64,000 nt of DNA from Rebecca billardiae RCC1528 (lineage: Eukaryota > Haptophyta): contig OZ251223.1 of assembly GCA_965240325.2 (NCBI GenBank), forward strand, positions 3,348,001-3,412,000. The letters are read 5' to 3'. The translations under genes were made by a program, and so were the position numbers. The notes under the pieces are model-generated. The model made no database searches and was not told where the DNA came from. It saw only the letters and a program-made list of their open reading frames with translations. Below, in pieces: positions 28,641 through 38,824 of this stretch; within the stretch, counting starts at the first letter, position 1; each line of letters opens with the position of its first letter.

Positions 28641-30217
28641 ATGCCCGCCAAGAAGAAGCCGCAGCCGCGCCAGCAGTTCTTCAATGCGGTGCGGGACGAC
28701 AAGGCGACGCGCTCGCTGGACACCATCAGATGGTGCCTGCGCCATGGCGGCGTGAGCGTACGCGCCGAGAACGACGACGGGCACACGGCAGTGCAGATCG
28801 CGGCTGCAGCGAACAAGGTGCAGGTGCTCGAGGTGCTGTGCGACTGGGTGAAGCAGTCGGGCCTTAAGGACGATCTCGACGTCACGGACGACGAGGGTCG
28901 CACCGCGCTCATGATGGCCGCGGCAAAAGGCCACGTCGAGTGCTGCAAGATGCTGAGCAAGGCCGGCGCATCTTGGACGGCCAAGTGTGACGACGGGATG
29001 ACGGCGCGCGATTACGCGGCGAAGCGTGGGAATCAGCCGCTGATCGCGATGTTCGACGGGGGCCTCGAGGCGCTCAAGCGCGAGAAGAACGTCGAGCCGG
29101 AGGACGACGGCGACGACGCGGAGGACGAGGCGAAGAAGAAGAAGTGGAGGATGGCGAGCCTCGACGCGAACAAGCAGGCGGAGCGCGAGGCGGCGACGCA
29201 CGAGGCGCGGCTGCGCGAGCGCGATCAGATCGAGTCGACGCTGGGCACCGCGCCGGAGGCAGTCTGGCCGGAGGTCAAGGCCGTCATCGAGTCGAAGGGC
29301 CGCGAGCTGTCGATCTCGAGGCCGAGATCGGACGACATGGACCCGGCGCTGTGGCACTGCATCACGCTCAACCTGCTGCGGCTGCGGGTGGAGGACCAGT
29401 CGCTTGCGCGGCTTCCGCCGCAGCTCGGCCAGCTGAACGCGCTCGCCACGCTGATCGTCTCGCAGTGCGGACTCGTCGAGTTGCCCGACGCGGTCAGTGC
29501 GCTGACCAAGCTGCGAGTGCTCGAGGCGGCTGGCAACAAGCTGCGCACGCTCCCAGCAGCGCTTGGCTCGTGCGCGGCCCTCGAGGTGCTCCAGCTCGCG
29601 GACAACGAGCTCGAGTCGGCGGACGTGCTCGAGCAGCTCGAGGCGGTCGTGACGCTCAACCTCGATCGCAACCGCCTCGCGCGTCTGCCTCTGCCTGACT
29701 CGGAGCACCTCAAGACGATCTCTGCGGCGAGCAACCAAATCACAGAGGTGCCGGCCGCAGTCGGCCGTTTGCAGCTGCTGCGCGAGCTCACGCTCACGGA
29801 CAATCAGCTCGAGGGCCTCCCAGCCGAGCTTGCAAACCTTACGCCCAAGGTGCGTGCGCGCACCCCATCGGCCGACCGCGTACCTGCGCGTGACGGCACT
29901 GACCGCGCCCTCCTCGTGCCACCCCGGCGGGCGTGGCGCGACCACAGGTGCTGCAGGTCGTGGCCCTCAAGGGCAACCCGCTGAGTGACCCGCGCGTGCG
30001 CCGCTTCGTTGAGGATGACCGCCCGTCGATGGTCAAGGACCTCCTCGGGCACTTGAAGAAGCACGGCGGCTCGAGCGGCGCCAGCGGTGGCGGGAAGAAG
30101 GGCGGGAAGGGGAAGAAGAAGGGGAAGGAGAAGGTGCAGGAAGAGGACGAGGAGGATGGCGACGGCGACCTCGCCGCACTGCTGGCGTCGATGAATGCTG
30201 GTGACGACGATGACTGA
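28641..30217 (+). CDS. ankyrin-repeat and leucine-rich-repeat protein, two exons
   Basis: Exons are 28641-29849 and 29948-30217 (98-bp intron, donor GTGCGTG); the protein is 492 residues. Residues 1-150 hold ankyrin repeats (DDGHTAVQIAAAANKVQVLEV and DDEGRTALMMAAAKGHVECC). A charged helical bridge with an acidic-Lys stretch follows. About 235-425 are LRRs of the L-x-x-L-x-L-x-x-N-x-L type (LRVLEAAGNKLRTLPAALGS, TLNLDRNRLARLP and others). The last LRR (VVALKGNPLSDPRVRRF) is restored by splicing. The tail is Lys/Gly-rich (GGKKGGKGKKKGKEK), then strongly acidic. The arrangement recalls LRRC47-like proteins but lacks their tRNA-synthetase-like domain. Scaffold function is likely; the partner is unknown. 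The acceptor could also be 12 nt further on. Confidence 0.78.
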
Positions 30218-30520
30218 TCATAATGCGGACACGTACACCGGTCTCACTCTCAGTGGACTCGGACCACCGCTTTACAATCAGTAGATCGATCGAGTCATCG
30301 AGCCGAGAGAGCGGTGACTAACCAGACTAAGCAGTAGTAAGTGACTAACCTGCTAGCAGTCTGAGTCGATCGTATTCGTATGATTCTAAGTATGATTCGT
30401 GGCATCACTGTGGCAGGACCAAGGCGACGAAGCCTGCTGATATCGGCGCCGCAGCACATTTCGTCAGTGAGTGCGCGCTGCGTACGATGCGAGAAGTACG
30501 CAACTGTTTATAAATAGACT
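30218..30520. other. intergenic, no gene recognised
   Basis: A convergent gap of about 300 bp made of GACTAACC/ACTAAGC/TAGTAAG words. No coding or RNA gene signal is seen. Confidence 0.5.
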
Positions 30521-32623
30521 TCAAAAGAAATCGGGCGGCGCCTCTGCCAGATGCACGCCGTGGATGAAAGAGCTCATGCACGCGCGCGCCAGTGGCGAGG
30601 GCATTGCATCGAGGTCCTCGTCATCCGCATCGCCCCCGCCCCTGACGGCGGCCGTGGTGGCGCCGGCAGCTCGACTCAGGGCAGCGGCGAGAGCGCTGTA
30701 CGCGCCACCAGCGGCGACGGAAGCGATTTCCTCGTTCTCTGCAAAGATGGGCGGGTCGCAGTGCCGCCGGCGCGGGTCGCAGCTGCGGTGGGTCTCAAAG
30801 AGCTCGGCGCCGGGCGCTGTGAGCCGCTCGAGCTGCGAGGCCACGCGGTCGGCCGCACTTGGCGCCAGCCTGCGCGTGAGTCCGATGAGGAAGCAGGTGT
30901 ACCACGGGTCCGAGCTCCACCACGTGCACACGCTCCGCGTGCGCAGCGCGACGTACGCCTCGACGTCCTCGGGCCGCAGCTCCCCGGGCCGCACGCGGCG
31001 CGCGTCGGTGAAGAAGCCGTGCGCCGCGCCCCCCAGCTCTTCCGGCCGCGGCTCCGGGACCAGCAGCGTGCCGACGCCGCGAGGGAAGAGGACCGTGAAC
31101 AGCCCGCCCTCCAGGTCGATGTGATCGAGGCTCGCCTCGCGCGTCTCGCCCGAGCGCGTGGCGATGGTGCCGACCCGCCCGCCGCCCGTTGCGCCCGGGC
31201 TCGCAAAGTGCGACTCGAGCGCCTCGCGGTCGAGCTTGACGGCGCACATCTGCCGCGCCACCTCGTTGCGCATCGACACGTCTGGGCCCCCAGAGGCGCC
31301 GGAGATCGCGTTCGCCATCGGCTCGGACAGCGCGGACGCGCTGATCAGCTTCGCGGCGAGGTCGAAGCGCTCGACCCACTGCGGAGCCATCGCGATGGCG
31401 ATTCGACCGTCCCGCATCCGGCGGCGCAGCAGAGACACCTCGCGCATGATCGGCGACCGAGGCCGTCGCCAGAACATTCCGCCATGCGAGTTGGGCCCGA
31501 ACGAGCAGCGCAGCGCGAGGGCCGGGTACGGCGGCGGCGGGCGGGCTGAGCGCGGGCTGGCGGCGGTCCACGCGGGCGGCAGCCGGTCATCCTGGCAGAA
31601 CGGGTCGACGACCCACACAACCGGCGGCTCCTGCGACGCCCTCTCCTCTGCGCCCGCACCTCCGTCCAGCACCTGCGCCGACCACGGACACATGTGGCAC
31701 GCCGCTGAGTACCGGTCGTCTTCGATGTCGTTCGGGTGCACCACCTCGAGCTGGGAGCGCCCGTTGATCACGGGGATCGAGCCCGCAGGCACCGGCTTGT
31801 CCAGCGCGCGCAGCCTCCAGTGCCCGCTCGGATCGAGCGCAGCGTTGGCGCTGTGGGCGTGCGCACACTCCACAAAGTCGAGCGCGAGGCGGACAGCCAT
31901 CAGCCGGTCCTCGTGCGTGGCGCGCACCAGCCGACACAGCCGCTGGGCCCCGCCGCCAGGCGTGGACGCGCACTGCTGCGACAGGTCTAGCGCGTGGCGG
32001 ATGTCGGCGGCCGTCCGCGCTCGCCGCGCAGATGGCTCGGCGGTGCCCAGCTGCTGCGCCACGACCACAAGGGGCGGCAGCCATCCCGGCTGAGACGCGG
32101 CAGCGGCGCACGGCTCGGCCAGCAGTGCGCGCAGCGATTCGCGCGCACGCGCATCCGCTTCAGCAGACTGGTCGCGGCCATCGACGACGAAAATGATCCC
32201 GCGCGCTGACGTGCCTCCCGCCGATGGCCCGTCAAAGTACTCGCGCACGCGCGCCAGCGCCGCGTCCGTGCTCGCGCCCGTCGGATCGTCGAGGTCGATC
32301 GACACATGGCTCACGTCGAGGCCGTCGTCGCGCATGCACGCGGGAGCGAAGGCGCCATCGCGATCCTTGGAGAGAGTGGCGCTCGGCAGGTAGGCTCGCA
32401 TGACGGACTCGCGGCCTGCAGCTGCGGGCCCTGTCCAGAGGTAGCTGGACGGGCCAGGCGTGCGCGCGCCGCTCGAGTGCTCCATGCAGCTTGACCGATG
32501 CGCCTTCCAGTGCGCTCTTTGGCACTCCGCCGAGCAATAGGCGACCATCTGACAGCGACCGCATCGACGCAGCCCCTGGCTCTTCGAGCAGCCCTCAGCG
32601 CCGCAGCAGGCCGTCGCCGCCAT
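30521..32623 (-). CDS. MYND zinc-finger protein with a degenerate Arf-like GTPase domain
   Basis: A 700-residue single-exon protein. Residues 7-46 are a MYND finger with the ordered ligands C7, C12, C21, C24, C30, C34, H42 and C46. Residues about 58-215 line up with an Arf/Arl GTPase. A P-loop-like GPAAAGRES stands where GxDxxGKT is expected; DLDDPTG stands where DVGGQ is expected; then EYF, GIIFVVDGRD (a near-perfect Arf strand) and LVVVAQQLG where NKQD is expected, followed by TAADIRHALDL. All nucleotide-binding motifs are altered, so it is probably a pseudo-GTPase (my inference). Residues about 220-700 are a conserved-looking globular region I cannot name. MYND fingers bind proline-rich partners. 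ATG 32623 is the first in-frame ATG and begins the MYND finger directly. Confidence 0.72.
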   Translation of the reverse strand: MAATACCGAEGCSKSQGLRRCGRCQMVAYCSAECQRAHWKAHRSSCMEHSSGARTPGPSSYLWTGPAAAGRESVMRAYLPSATLSKDRDGAFAPACMRDDGLDVSHVSIDLDDPTGASTDAALARVREYFDGPSAGGTSARGIIFVVDGRDQSAEADARARESLRALLAEPCAAAASQPGWLPPLVVVAQQLGTAEPSARRARTAADIRHALDLSQQCASTPGGGAQRLCRLVRATHEDRLMAVRLALDFVECAHAHSANAALDPSGHWRLRALDKPVPAGSIPVINGRSQLEVVHPNDIEDDRYSAACHMCPWSAQVLDGGAGAEERASQEPPVVWVVDPFCQDDRLPPAWTAASPRSARPPPPYPALALRCSFGPNSHGGMFWRRPRSPIMREVSLLRRRMRDGRIAIAMAPQWVERFDLAAKLISASALSEPMANAISGASGGPDVSMRNEVARQMCAVKLDREALESHFASPGATGGGRVGTIATRSGETREASLDHIDLEGGLFTVLFPRGVGTLLVPEPRPEELGGAAHGFFTDARRVRPGELRPEDVEAYVALRTRSVCTWWSSDPWYTCFLIGLTRRLAPSAADRVASQLERLTAPGAELFETHRSCDPRRRHCDPPIFAENEEIASVAAGGAYSALAAALSRAAGATTAAVRGGGDADDEDLDAMPSPLARACMSSFIHGVHLAEAPPDFF

Positions 32624-32983
32624 AGTGGTTGATGCGCGACGAGATTCTAGCCACGATGACCCACGCGGGCCCAAATTGAGAGCGCGAATAATTTGTTGGA
32701 TGGCTCATTTCGTCAAGAGCTCGCGCAGATTTGCGCCGCCCGTTTGCACTTTATTGCCACGGCCCTCTTAAGGCTCTAACCGGACAGGCACAGCGTTGTC
32801 ACAGTCTAGTAGTGTAGTCTTATTAGCTAGTAGTAAGACTGTAGTAGTAGTACATTAAGCTAAATACTACGCACCGGCCGTACTAACACTACGGACCGCC
32901 CTTGACTACGGTATCATGCTGCAAGATACTGATTCATGATTATGCTGACGAAGAGTAAGCAGAGTTATACAGATGTCAGATGT

Positions 32984-33054
<71 letters not shown>

Positions 33055-33351
33055 TGTGACTCAGTGTGCTGCGGACAACTACACGGCTAGCATTTGACCA
33101 TTTATTCAGATTCAGCAATGATAATGGTGCCCGATTACTGATTAGTGATTAGTCGGATCGCCGCGGATCGGACCGGGACACCGCGCTGGCGACGACCGTG
33201 TCGTCTGCGCCCTTGAAGACGAGCAGAAGCTCTTGGCCTGCGGAGTGGCGAGCACGGTCCTGTGAGTGTGTCACGCCGTCTGCCGCGGAGACAGTGATGA
33301 GACAGCCAGCTGGCCGCGCGGCTGCTTCAAGGGTGCCTGTCAGAGAGATGA
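32624..33351. other. intergenic with long AT microsatellite
   Basis: Contains the promoter side of the MYND gene, TAGTAGTAAG-rich low-complexity DNA (32805-32900) and the AT array listed separately. No gene is recognised. Confidence 0.55.
32989..33052. repeat. (AT)32 microsatellite
   Basis: A pure AT dinucleotide array of 64 bp between the MYND and SOUL genes. Confidence 0.95.
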
Positions 33352-34071
33352 TTACTGCTGCTTCGGAGGGAGGCCCGGGCCCACGACGTTCACGCCGACC
33401 TCATTGCGGCGGAGGAAGTTTGGCACGACGAATGGGTCGTGGAAACCGTGGACAAGCGTCTCGCCATCGTGAGCGGCGCGCACCGTGCCACCGGATGCCG
33501 CGAGAGCCTCAAGCACCTGCTCCTTCTTCTTGGCGACGACTGAGTCGGCTGGGGGTGGCCCAGAGAACTTCACCAGTGCGGCATAGTGCGGCGGCACTTG
33601 CCGGAGACGCACCTTGGCGTCGCGTGGGATCGGCAGGGAGCCGAGAGAGCGCTTCGGCGACATGACGAAGGAGAGCCTGACCGTGCGATCGCGACTGATC
33701 GCCTGGCGCACCGGCGCCGTCATAGCCATCTTCTCCGACACCTCGGGTGGCGGCGGAGGGCGCAGGAAGCGCGCCTTGTCGCGTGGCACATTCTTGCCGA
33801 AGATATAGCCCGCAACTAGCTGGAAGCCGGACGAGGTAGCCTCCTTCAGGCCCGCTTTGATCGTGGCCTCGGCGATGTTGTACGACTCGTACCTACGCAC
33901 TTCGACGCCGCCAGGCAGCCGCATCACCACCTCGTACGCGGGCTGCTCAAGCCTATTTTCCGTGTGCCACGCGTAGATCCCACCCGCGTATCGGATCGCG
34001 AGCAGCGCGACGACCACGTAACTAGCCACCTTGGCAATCGTCAGGCCGAGGGCATTCGTGATGGCCACCAT
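33352..34071 (-). CDS. SOUL heme-binding protein
   Basis: A 239-residue single-exon protein. An N-terminal hydrophobic helix (VASYVVVALLAIRY) anchors or targets it. The SOUL/HBP fold follows: YEVVMRLPGGVEVRRYESYNIAEATI, then the GYIFGKN turn, EKMAMTAPVRQ (the family's most conserved segment), VRLSFVMSPKR, and the closing WxxPFxxPFxRRNE-like region, seen as FHDPFVVPNFLRRNEV. SOUL proteins bind heme or tetrapyrroles; algal and plant members occur in plastids, eyespots and cytosol. Length fits the family plus one transmembrane helix. The ATG at 34071 lies about 30 bp from an AATAAAG box between GCGCGCAAA repeats. The sulfotransferase gene lies upstream in the same orientation, with 178 bp between. 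Confidence 0.88.
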   Translation of the reverse strand: MVAITNALGLTIAKVASYVVVALLAIRYAGGIYAWHTENRLEQPAYEVVMRLPGGVEVRRYESYNIAEATIKAGLKEATSSGFQLVAGYIFGKNVPRDKARFLRPPPPPEVSEKMAMTAPVRQAISRDRTVRLSFVMSPKRSLGSLPIPRDAKVRLRQVPPHYAALVKFSGPPPADSVVAKKKEQVLEALAASGGTVRAAHDGETLVHGFHDPFVVPNFLRRNEVGVNVVGPGLPPKQQ

Positions 34072-34101
34072 CGCGAGGGCGCGCGAGCGACCGAAAACAC
34101 G

Positions 34102-34135
34102 CGCGCAAAGAATAAAGAAATGCGCGCAAACCGCA
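34102..34135. promoter_or_regulatory. candidate core promoter of the SOUL gene
   Basis: Two GCGCGCAAA copies flank AGAATAAAG about 35-60 bp upstream of the SOUL ATG. A similar GCGC-AAATAAAG-GCGC arrangement lies just upstream of the BAG gene (28478-28498), so an AT core framed by GCGC is plausible. Evidence is only these two cases. Confidence 0.3.
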
Positions 34136-34249
34136 GAGAATTAATGGTCCGGGGGGCGGGGCATAGCTAATAGCTCGCGGATCGTCGCACCGGGCCCGGC
34201 ACTGCTAACCAGCAGGCTAGGCAGTAGTTCGTCGCTGGTTCGCCGAAAG

Positions 34250-35659
34250 CTACCCAGGGTAGGTAGCTCCGAGACTGACGGCGATGAGGCCCCGAACGGG
34301 AACTGGAAGCGCGGCCCGCCGGCAAGCACTGCGGTCCATGTACCCATACTCGTGCAAGCCGTCACACACGGCCGGGAGCGATAGCAGCTCTCGCGCGCAC
34401 GCGTCCCCATGCGCACGCCACCTGCCCGAGTAGACTGCGCTCCGATTAGCCGACGCCTCTACAGCGTGGTGCCGGACGTTGCCCAGCCCGAGATCGCGCT
34501 CAAAAATGCTCCCCAGACTGTCGAGTGGCACCGCGCTCGAGATGCGCAGCCGCGTGAACAGACGCGCCAACGCGGCGCGCCTGCCGCTCAGGTCCGCGCG
34601 GACCAAATCCTCAGCGCGCACGACGGTGTACCGGTCGCCGAGCACCCTCCGCGCGTACGTTGTCACGGCCAGGTTGGCGACCGCCCACACGATCAGCTGC
34701 TGCTTGGGGTTGGCAAAGCCCTTGCGCTGTGCCTTGGGCAGGCGGCATGCGCCCGCGCGCGGTGGGGCCACATCCGGCCCACACAAGTGATGCCACTTCT
34801 TCGCCGCCGCGCGGTTGAGCGAGAATGCCATGTCTCGCCCATCGCGCACGATGTGCACAAAGAGGTACCGGTCCTCAAACATGGCGTCGAGGGTCGGCAG
34901 CATCAGCATCGCGAGGCCGTGCTTCCAGCCGTGAGCGATGGGCACGACGCTGGCGGCGCGCTCGCACGGACGCCCAGCGGCGATGGTGACCGCCTCTGCG
35001 TAGCACGCGCGCATGGTGCGGGTGAGCAGAGCGTACGACTCGCACATCACGCCCGTCACCTCCCGCCGCAGCGCTGGCGCCACCTCTCGCAGTCCGTAGT
35101 CCGTCCGGCCACGAAGCGCAAGCAGAAGCTTACGAGACATGTCCGGCTCGCGGCCTCTAGTCCAGTCGTACTCAGGGTTCCAAGGGAACGGTGGCTGATA
35201 GAGGGAGCGGGCGGTCGTCGGACACCGCGTGCGCCCTGGGCGCTTGTCCAGGTGGCCGATGAACACGCCCGCGTCCTTCAGCACCTTTGCAATGCCACGA
35301 GTCGAGCTGCCAGGCAGACCACCGACGACGATCGGAAAGTCGTGTTGCATGCGCGGCGTGCTGGTACAGCCGGGCTCGGGCGGAAAGGCGAGCGGGGTGG
35401 ACTTGTTGCAGACGCTGTGTGGCGACCGTGGGCCCCATGCGGCTGCATCCAGTGATGGATCCCGTGCCGCACCTGCACGCAGATGCTGCCATGCCGAGCA
35501 CTCCGCGCCAAACGTGCTGGCCTCCGCATCCAGCGATCGCGGGAAGGTGGAGCTACCTGATGCGCACGCGAGGACCAGGGTTATGAGAGACCACCACTGT
35601 GTCACGATCTGCGCGGCAGCCGAGGCGTGCCGGCCCATCCCAGTGGGTGCCCAGCGCAT
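34250..35659 (-). CDS. membrane-anchored sulfotransferase
   Basis: A 469-residue single-exon protein of type II topology: a short cytoplasmic N-terminus, a signal anchor (WSLITLVLACASG), a stem, then a lumenal catalytic domain. The 5'-phosphosulfate-binding loop is PIVVGGLPGSSTRG at about residues 109-122. The 3'-phosphate-binding segment is FVHIVRDGRDMAFSLNR near residue 268, where the Arg and Ser contact PAPS in sulfotransferases. Such enzymes move sulfate from PAPS to sugars or protein tyrosines in the Golgi. The acceptor cannot be told. ATG 35659 is used because no earlier in-frame ATG exists; ATG 35638 would also keep the anchor. Cys residues in the stem suggest disulfides. Confidence 0.78.
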   Translation of the reverse strand: MRWAPTGMGRHASAAAQIVTQWWSLITLVLACASGSSTFPRSLDAEASTFGAECSAWQHLRAGAARDPSLDAAAWGPRSPHSVCNKSTPLAFPPEPGCTSTPRMQHDFPIVVGGLPGSSTRGIAKVLKDAGVFIGHLDKRPGRTRCPTTARSLYQPPFPWNPEYDWTRGREPDMSRKLLLALRGRTDYGLREVAPALRREVTGVMCESYALLTRTMRACYAEAVTIAAGRPCERAASVVPIAHGWKHGLAMLMLPTLDAMFEDRYLFVHIVRDGRDMAFSLNRAAAKKWHHLCGPDVAPPRAGACRLPKAQRKGFANPKQQLIVWAVANLAVTTYARRVLGDRYTVVRAEDLVRADLSGRRAALARLFTRLRISSAVPLDSLGSIFERDLGLGNVRHHAVEASANRSAVYSGRWRAHGDACARELLSLPAVCDGLHEYGYMDRSACRRAALPVPVRGLIAVSLGATYPG

Positions 35660-35766
35660 GCAAAGTGGCAAGAGCTCGGCGTCGTCAACCCGTCATTCCG
35701 CCATCGTGAAAGAACCTACTCTTGTACTTCCGCCAGGCGCCAGCTTGCTCCCACGGTGCAGGCACG

Positions 35767-36039
35767 ATGGCCGCCGACGGCGCGCCTGCCAAGGCGGGGG
35801 TGGCCGTCTTCTACGACCCCCAAGACGCGCGCGGCGTCGCTATCGAGGACGTGGACGAGGATGACGCGCACACTGCGGATCAGGAACAGGTAAACATCCC
35901 GGCTGTCCCCGACGACGAGCTGATCGAGCTCCAGCTGTCGGCACGATCAGCATTGAGTGTGAGGTCAGCACCTCCGACGGATGGACTCCGAAGGACAGGG
36001 CCAGCTGCACGATCAAAGTGTCCGTGCATACTGATGTGA
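35767..36039 (+). CDS. small acidic protein of unknown function, structure uncertain
   Basis: A 90-residue frame starting 108 bp from the divergent sulfotransferase start, a spacing seen for other real gene pairs here. The first 60 residues look protein-like (GVAVFYDPQDARGVAIEDVDEDD, then VPDDELIELQLSARSALS). The remaining residues are not convincing. A GTGAGG donor after SALS (about 35958) and CAG acceptors near 36000-36010 would give a very short intron and the ending LHDQSVRAY with a stop near 36025. I cannot decide between the two, and no family is recognised. Confidence 0.35.
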   Translation: MAADGAPAKAGVAVFYDPQDARGVAIEDVDEDDAHTADQEQVNIPAVPDDELIELQLSARSALSVRSAPPTDGLRRTGPAARSKCPCILM

Positions 36040-37674
36040 GAAAACGCCACATAATCTTGCTTGTGAGATCATTAACGCTTCTTCAACATACCCCCCAGCT
36101 CAGCAGCGGCTAGCTTAGTAGCCGTCTCGTCTGGCGTCTCAATATTATTATTGAATAGTGAATATTACTATGACTCTGTGAACGGCTCCCGGGACGGGCC
36201 GCGGCCCGGTCACGCCTCAAGGTCGGACGCACGCGGCCCGCCGGGTGCCGATCCGTGGCTGAGTGCGGGCTGGCAGCAGTGAGTTAGGCAGTCGCCTGGC
36301 GCCGCGGCACAGCAGCAGTCCATCGATCATCAGCATTGTAACACTGCATTGTAACTCGCGCCGTCATTCACTCATAGCGCCTACAAGTACAGCTGCCATC
36401 GGAACAGTATACTATGACTCGAGCGAAATTGACTTAGGACAACCGTCTATTCTTTTAAACAATCTGCTGCTGCTAGCTAGTCTATTACGCCGTCGGAATA
36501 ATCAACTGAATCAGTGACGGGATGACGACTTATTTATGTAGGCGACAGCGACGGTCAAATGTACTGTATCCGAACGCAGCATTCCCAGGTAGCTAGTTTA
36601 GCTGCATTATATTGTCACTACGGATTCCAGTTTAAAATATAGCTATTAGTAGCTTATAACTTATAGCAGGTGATTCGATCAGCGCACCGACGATCGGCGG
36701 CGAATACCACTTACCAGGCACGTACCCAGGTTGCAGTGACTCATTTTTTCACTGGCCGTTCACGCTGCCATCATCGCCAGTAAGAATTATTCGCGGTCCC
36801 GTGTCCAGCATGATCGGAGACAGAGGCTTGCTGAATGAGTGAATACTGGGCATGCTACTGCCATCACAAGACCGACTGAAAAGTGAAAATAACTACAACG
36901 ATTGTCAACATGATCAACATCGTCGACGGCCCGAGTGACTTGTCGGCTTCTCCAGGCAGGAGCCGGCGAAACTGTCAGGTCGGAGCCGGACTGGGACTGG
37001 GAGCGTTGCAGCGCACTGAGACACGCGCAGGGCAGCAACGAGCAGTGGGCCAGTGCAGCGGGGCCGAGCCGCGAGCAGCGCCGGGCGAGCCGCGCCGGGC
37101 CCGGGCCAACGATGAACGGGACGCGCTGCCTAGCGCCTGATTCCGACAGGCGGCCGGCGCTGCCTCTGACCCTGTCGTGCAGGGGCTCCCCCGCCCGGCG
37201 CCAGTCGGAGCAGGAAACGAGGCACGCTGGACAGTCGAAGGCCACGTACCGTGAGGCCTCGGCCACTCCGGCCAGACTGACAGACAGGGCCGGAGAGTAC
37301 CGTGCGGCGGTGCAATTTCTGTGAAGCTTGTGCCAGTCATATGCAATCTGTCATATCTGTGAGTGACTGAGACCGTAGGAAAGAATACAGCTAGCCTGCT
37401 TACTAGACTTAGAGTAGCCTAGGAATAATGAACTCGTCATCCGAAGAGAGTATCTTCATCGGAGAGTCGGAGTGCATTCTGACGTAGCCTGTCTAGCCAG
37501 TCTGCTAAGTGTGATATGTCTTCAATTCTAGTCATCTGCTGGTGATCTGGCGGAGTCGGGAGTATCTGGACGAGATCATTCGCGCGGCGCATTCCGACGT
37601 AAGATAGTGTCTAAGGTCCCCTTCGGCGGCGCCACTGGGGCGTGTTCACTGTGATACTGCTAAGAATAATACGA

Positions 37675-37753
<79 letters not shown>

Positions 37754-37961
37754 ACGATGATGATGATGATGATTGGCCTGGCCCCTGGCCGTGCGATAAC
37801 GGTGATGCCACGGGAAGTCCGCGATCCATGCTTGGCGGTATCGCCCGATCGGTCGGGCGGCGCTGCCAATTTACAATAATATTACAATATTAATATAGGC
37901 ATGCAATATGATAAGGCTCGAACGGCCCTGACAGGCCCAGGCTTCGTAGTCGCCAGCGTCA
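36040..37961. other. intergenic, microsatellite-bearing, no recognised gene
   Basis: About 1.9 kb with ACTAG/GACT-rich words at 36040-36700 and 37330-37560 and a long TA array near the right end. Short open frames (e.g. around 36935-37324) are Arg/Gly/Ala-rich by composition and match nothing. Confidence 0.55.
37678..37749. repeat. (TA)36 microsatellite followed by GATGAT repeats
   Basis: A 72-bp pure TA array, continuing at 37750-37772 as GATGACGATGATGATGATGATG. Confidence 0.95.
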
Positions 37962-38741
37962 TCATCTGAACTGCATCGCATCAGCAGTGTCCTCAGCATC
38001 GCTTTCCCTGCCGGACTCGTGCGGCAATCCGTCCTCGCCCATTCCTCCTCGAGGTGAGCGAAGCGTTGCCGGATTGTGATGACCATCCGTCATGCCCAAT
38101 GGCATCTGGGCTGCCAGGCTCGAAGCAAACTGCTTCTCCCATTCTCTCGAGAACGCAGCGAGCTTGGAGGCGTACTCTCGTTCTGCAGCAACGCGCTGCT
38201 CCCCACTGACGGCCTGCAGCTTGAGCTGACGCTCGGCCCCCGTGAGGCCATCACCGAACCGCTTGTCGATCATCCTGCTCCTCCGCACCAGCGCGATGCC
38301 TGTAGCAAGATTTCGCCGCGTCAGCTCGCTTGTCCTACCGGCACGTACAAGTTCCTCCATCTCGCGCAGGTGCTCCTCTATCGTCTCATCAGACGTGAGC
38401 CGGGAGTTCGCTAGAAGCGCCGTTCGTTCCCACAGGCTCTCGGCAATCCTATCGAGATGATCCGTCGCCTTCGGGCCAGGCGGCGGGATGGAGTTGGGAG
38501 CCATCCCCGGGGGCATCGCCACTGGCAGCCACTGCCACGGCCATAACGACCACTCGTCGATGTAGTAGGCCAACGCAACGCTTGCCAATATCCACGGGAG
38601 TGCCTGCGCGATGGGGCGGGCCGATCGAAAGTTATCACGCCGTCGTCGGGCCGCCATGCCGAGCGAACCGCTGCGAGGTGCATGCCGGACTGCAGACCTG
38701 CTCAAGTGCTCACTGTTCATCACCACCCTTGGTTCCGGCAT
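37962..38741 (-). CDS. single-pass membrane protein with coiled-coil domain, unknown function
   Basis: A 259-residue frame. A basic N-terminus (MAARRRRDN) leads to one hydrophobic helix (PWILASVALAYYI) and a Trp-rich patch (WSLWPWQWLPV). A long charged helical region follows, which should form a coiled coil (DHLDRIAESLWERTALLANS, then ERQLKLQAVSGEQRVAAE and YASKLAAFSREWEKQF), with a disordered acidic tail. The layout suits an organelle-membrane tether. No named family is recognised. In-frame ATGs at 38741, 38720 and 38657 are all possible; the first is used. A small gene on the opposite strand may share its promoter. Confidence 0.6.
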   Translation of the reverse strand: MPEPRVVMNSEHLSRSAVRHAPRSGSLGMAARRRRDNFRSARPIAQALPWILASVALAYYIDEWSLWPWQWLPVAMPPGMAPNSIPPPGPKATDHLDRIAESLWERTALLANSRLTSDETIEEHLREMEELVRAGRTSELTRRNLATGIALVRRSRMIDKRFGDGLTGAERQLKLQAVSGEQRVAAEREYASKLAAFSREWEKQFASSLAAQMPLGMTDGHHNPATLRSPRGGMGEDGLPHESGRESDAEDTADAMQFR

Positions 38742-38824
38742 CGGAATTCACCGAGCAGGGGCGCGCGCGCAAACTCATCGGCACTCCGCGGTGGAGCAGT
38801 GCCGTCGTGCGGGAGCTGCGATCG

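Noticed and set aside
38582-38820. Plus-strand frame extending upstream of the candidate small gene
   Set aside because: It overlaps the N-terminal coding region of the minus-strand membrane protein and has no ATG-led protein-like content before about 38825.
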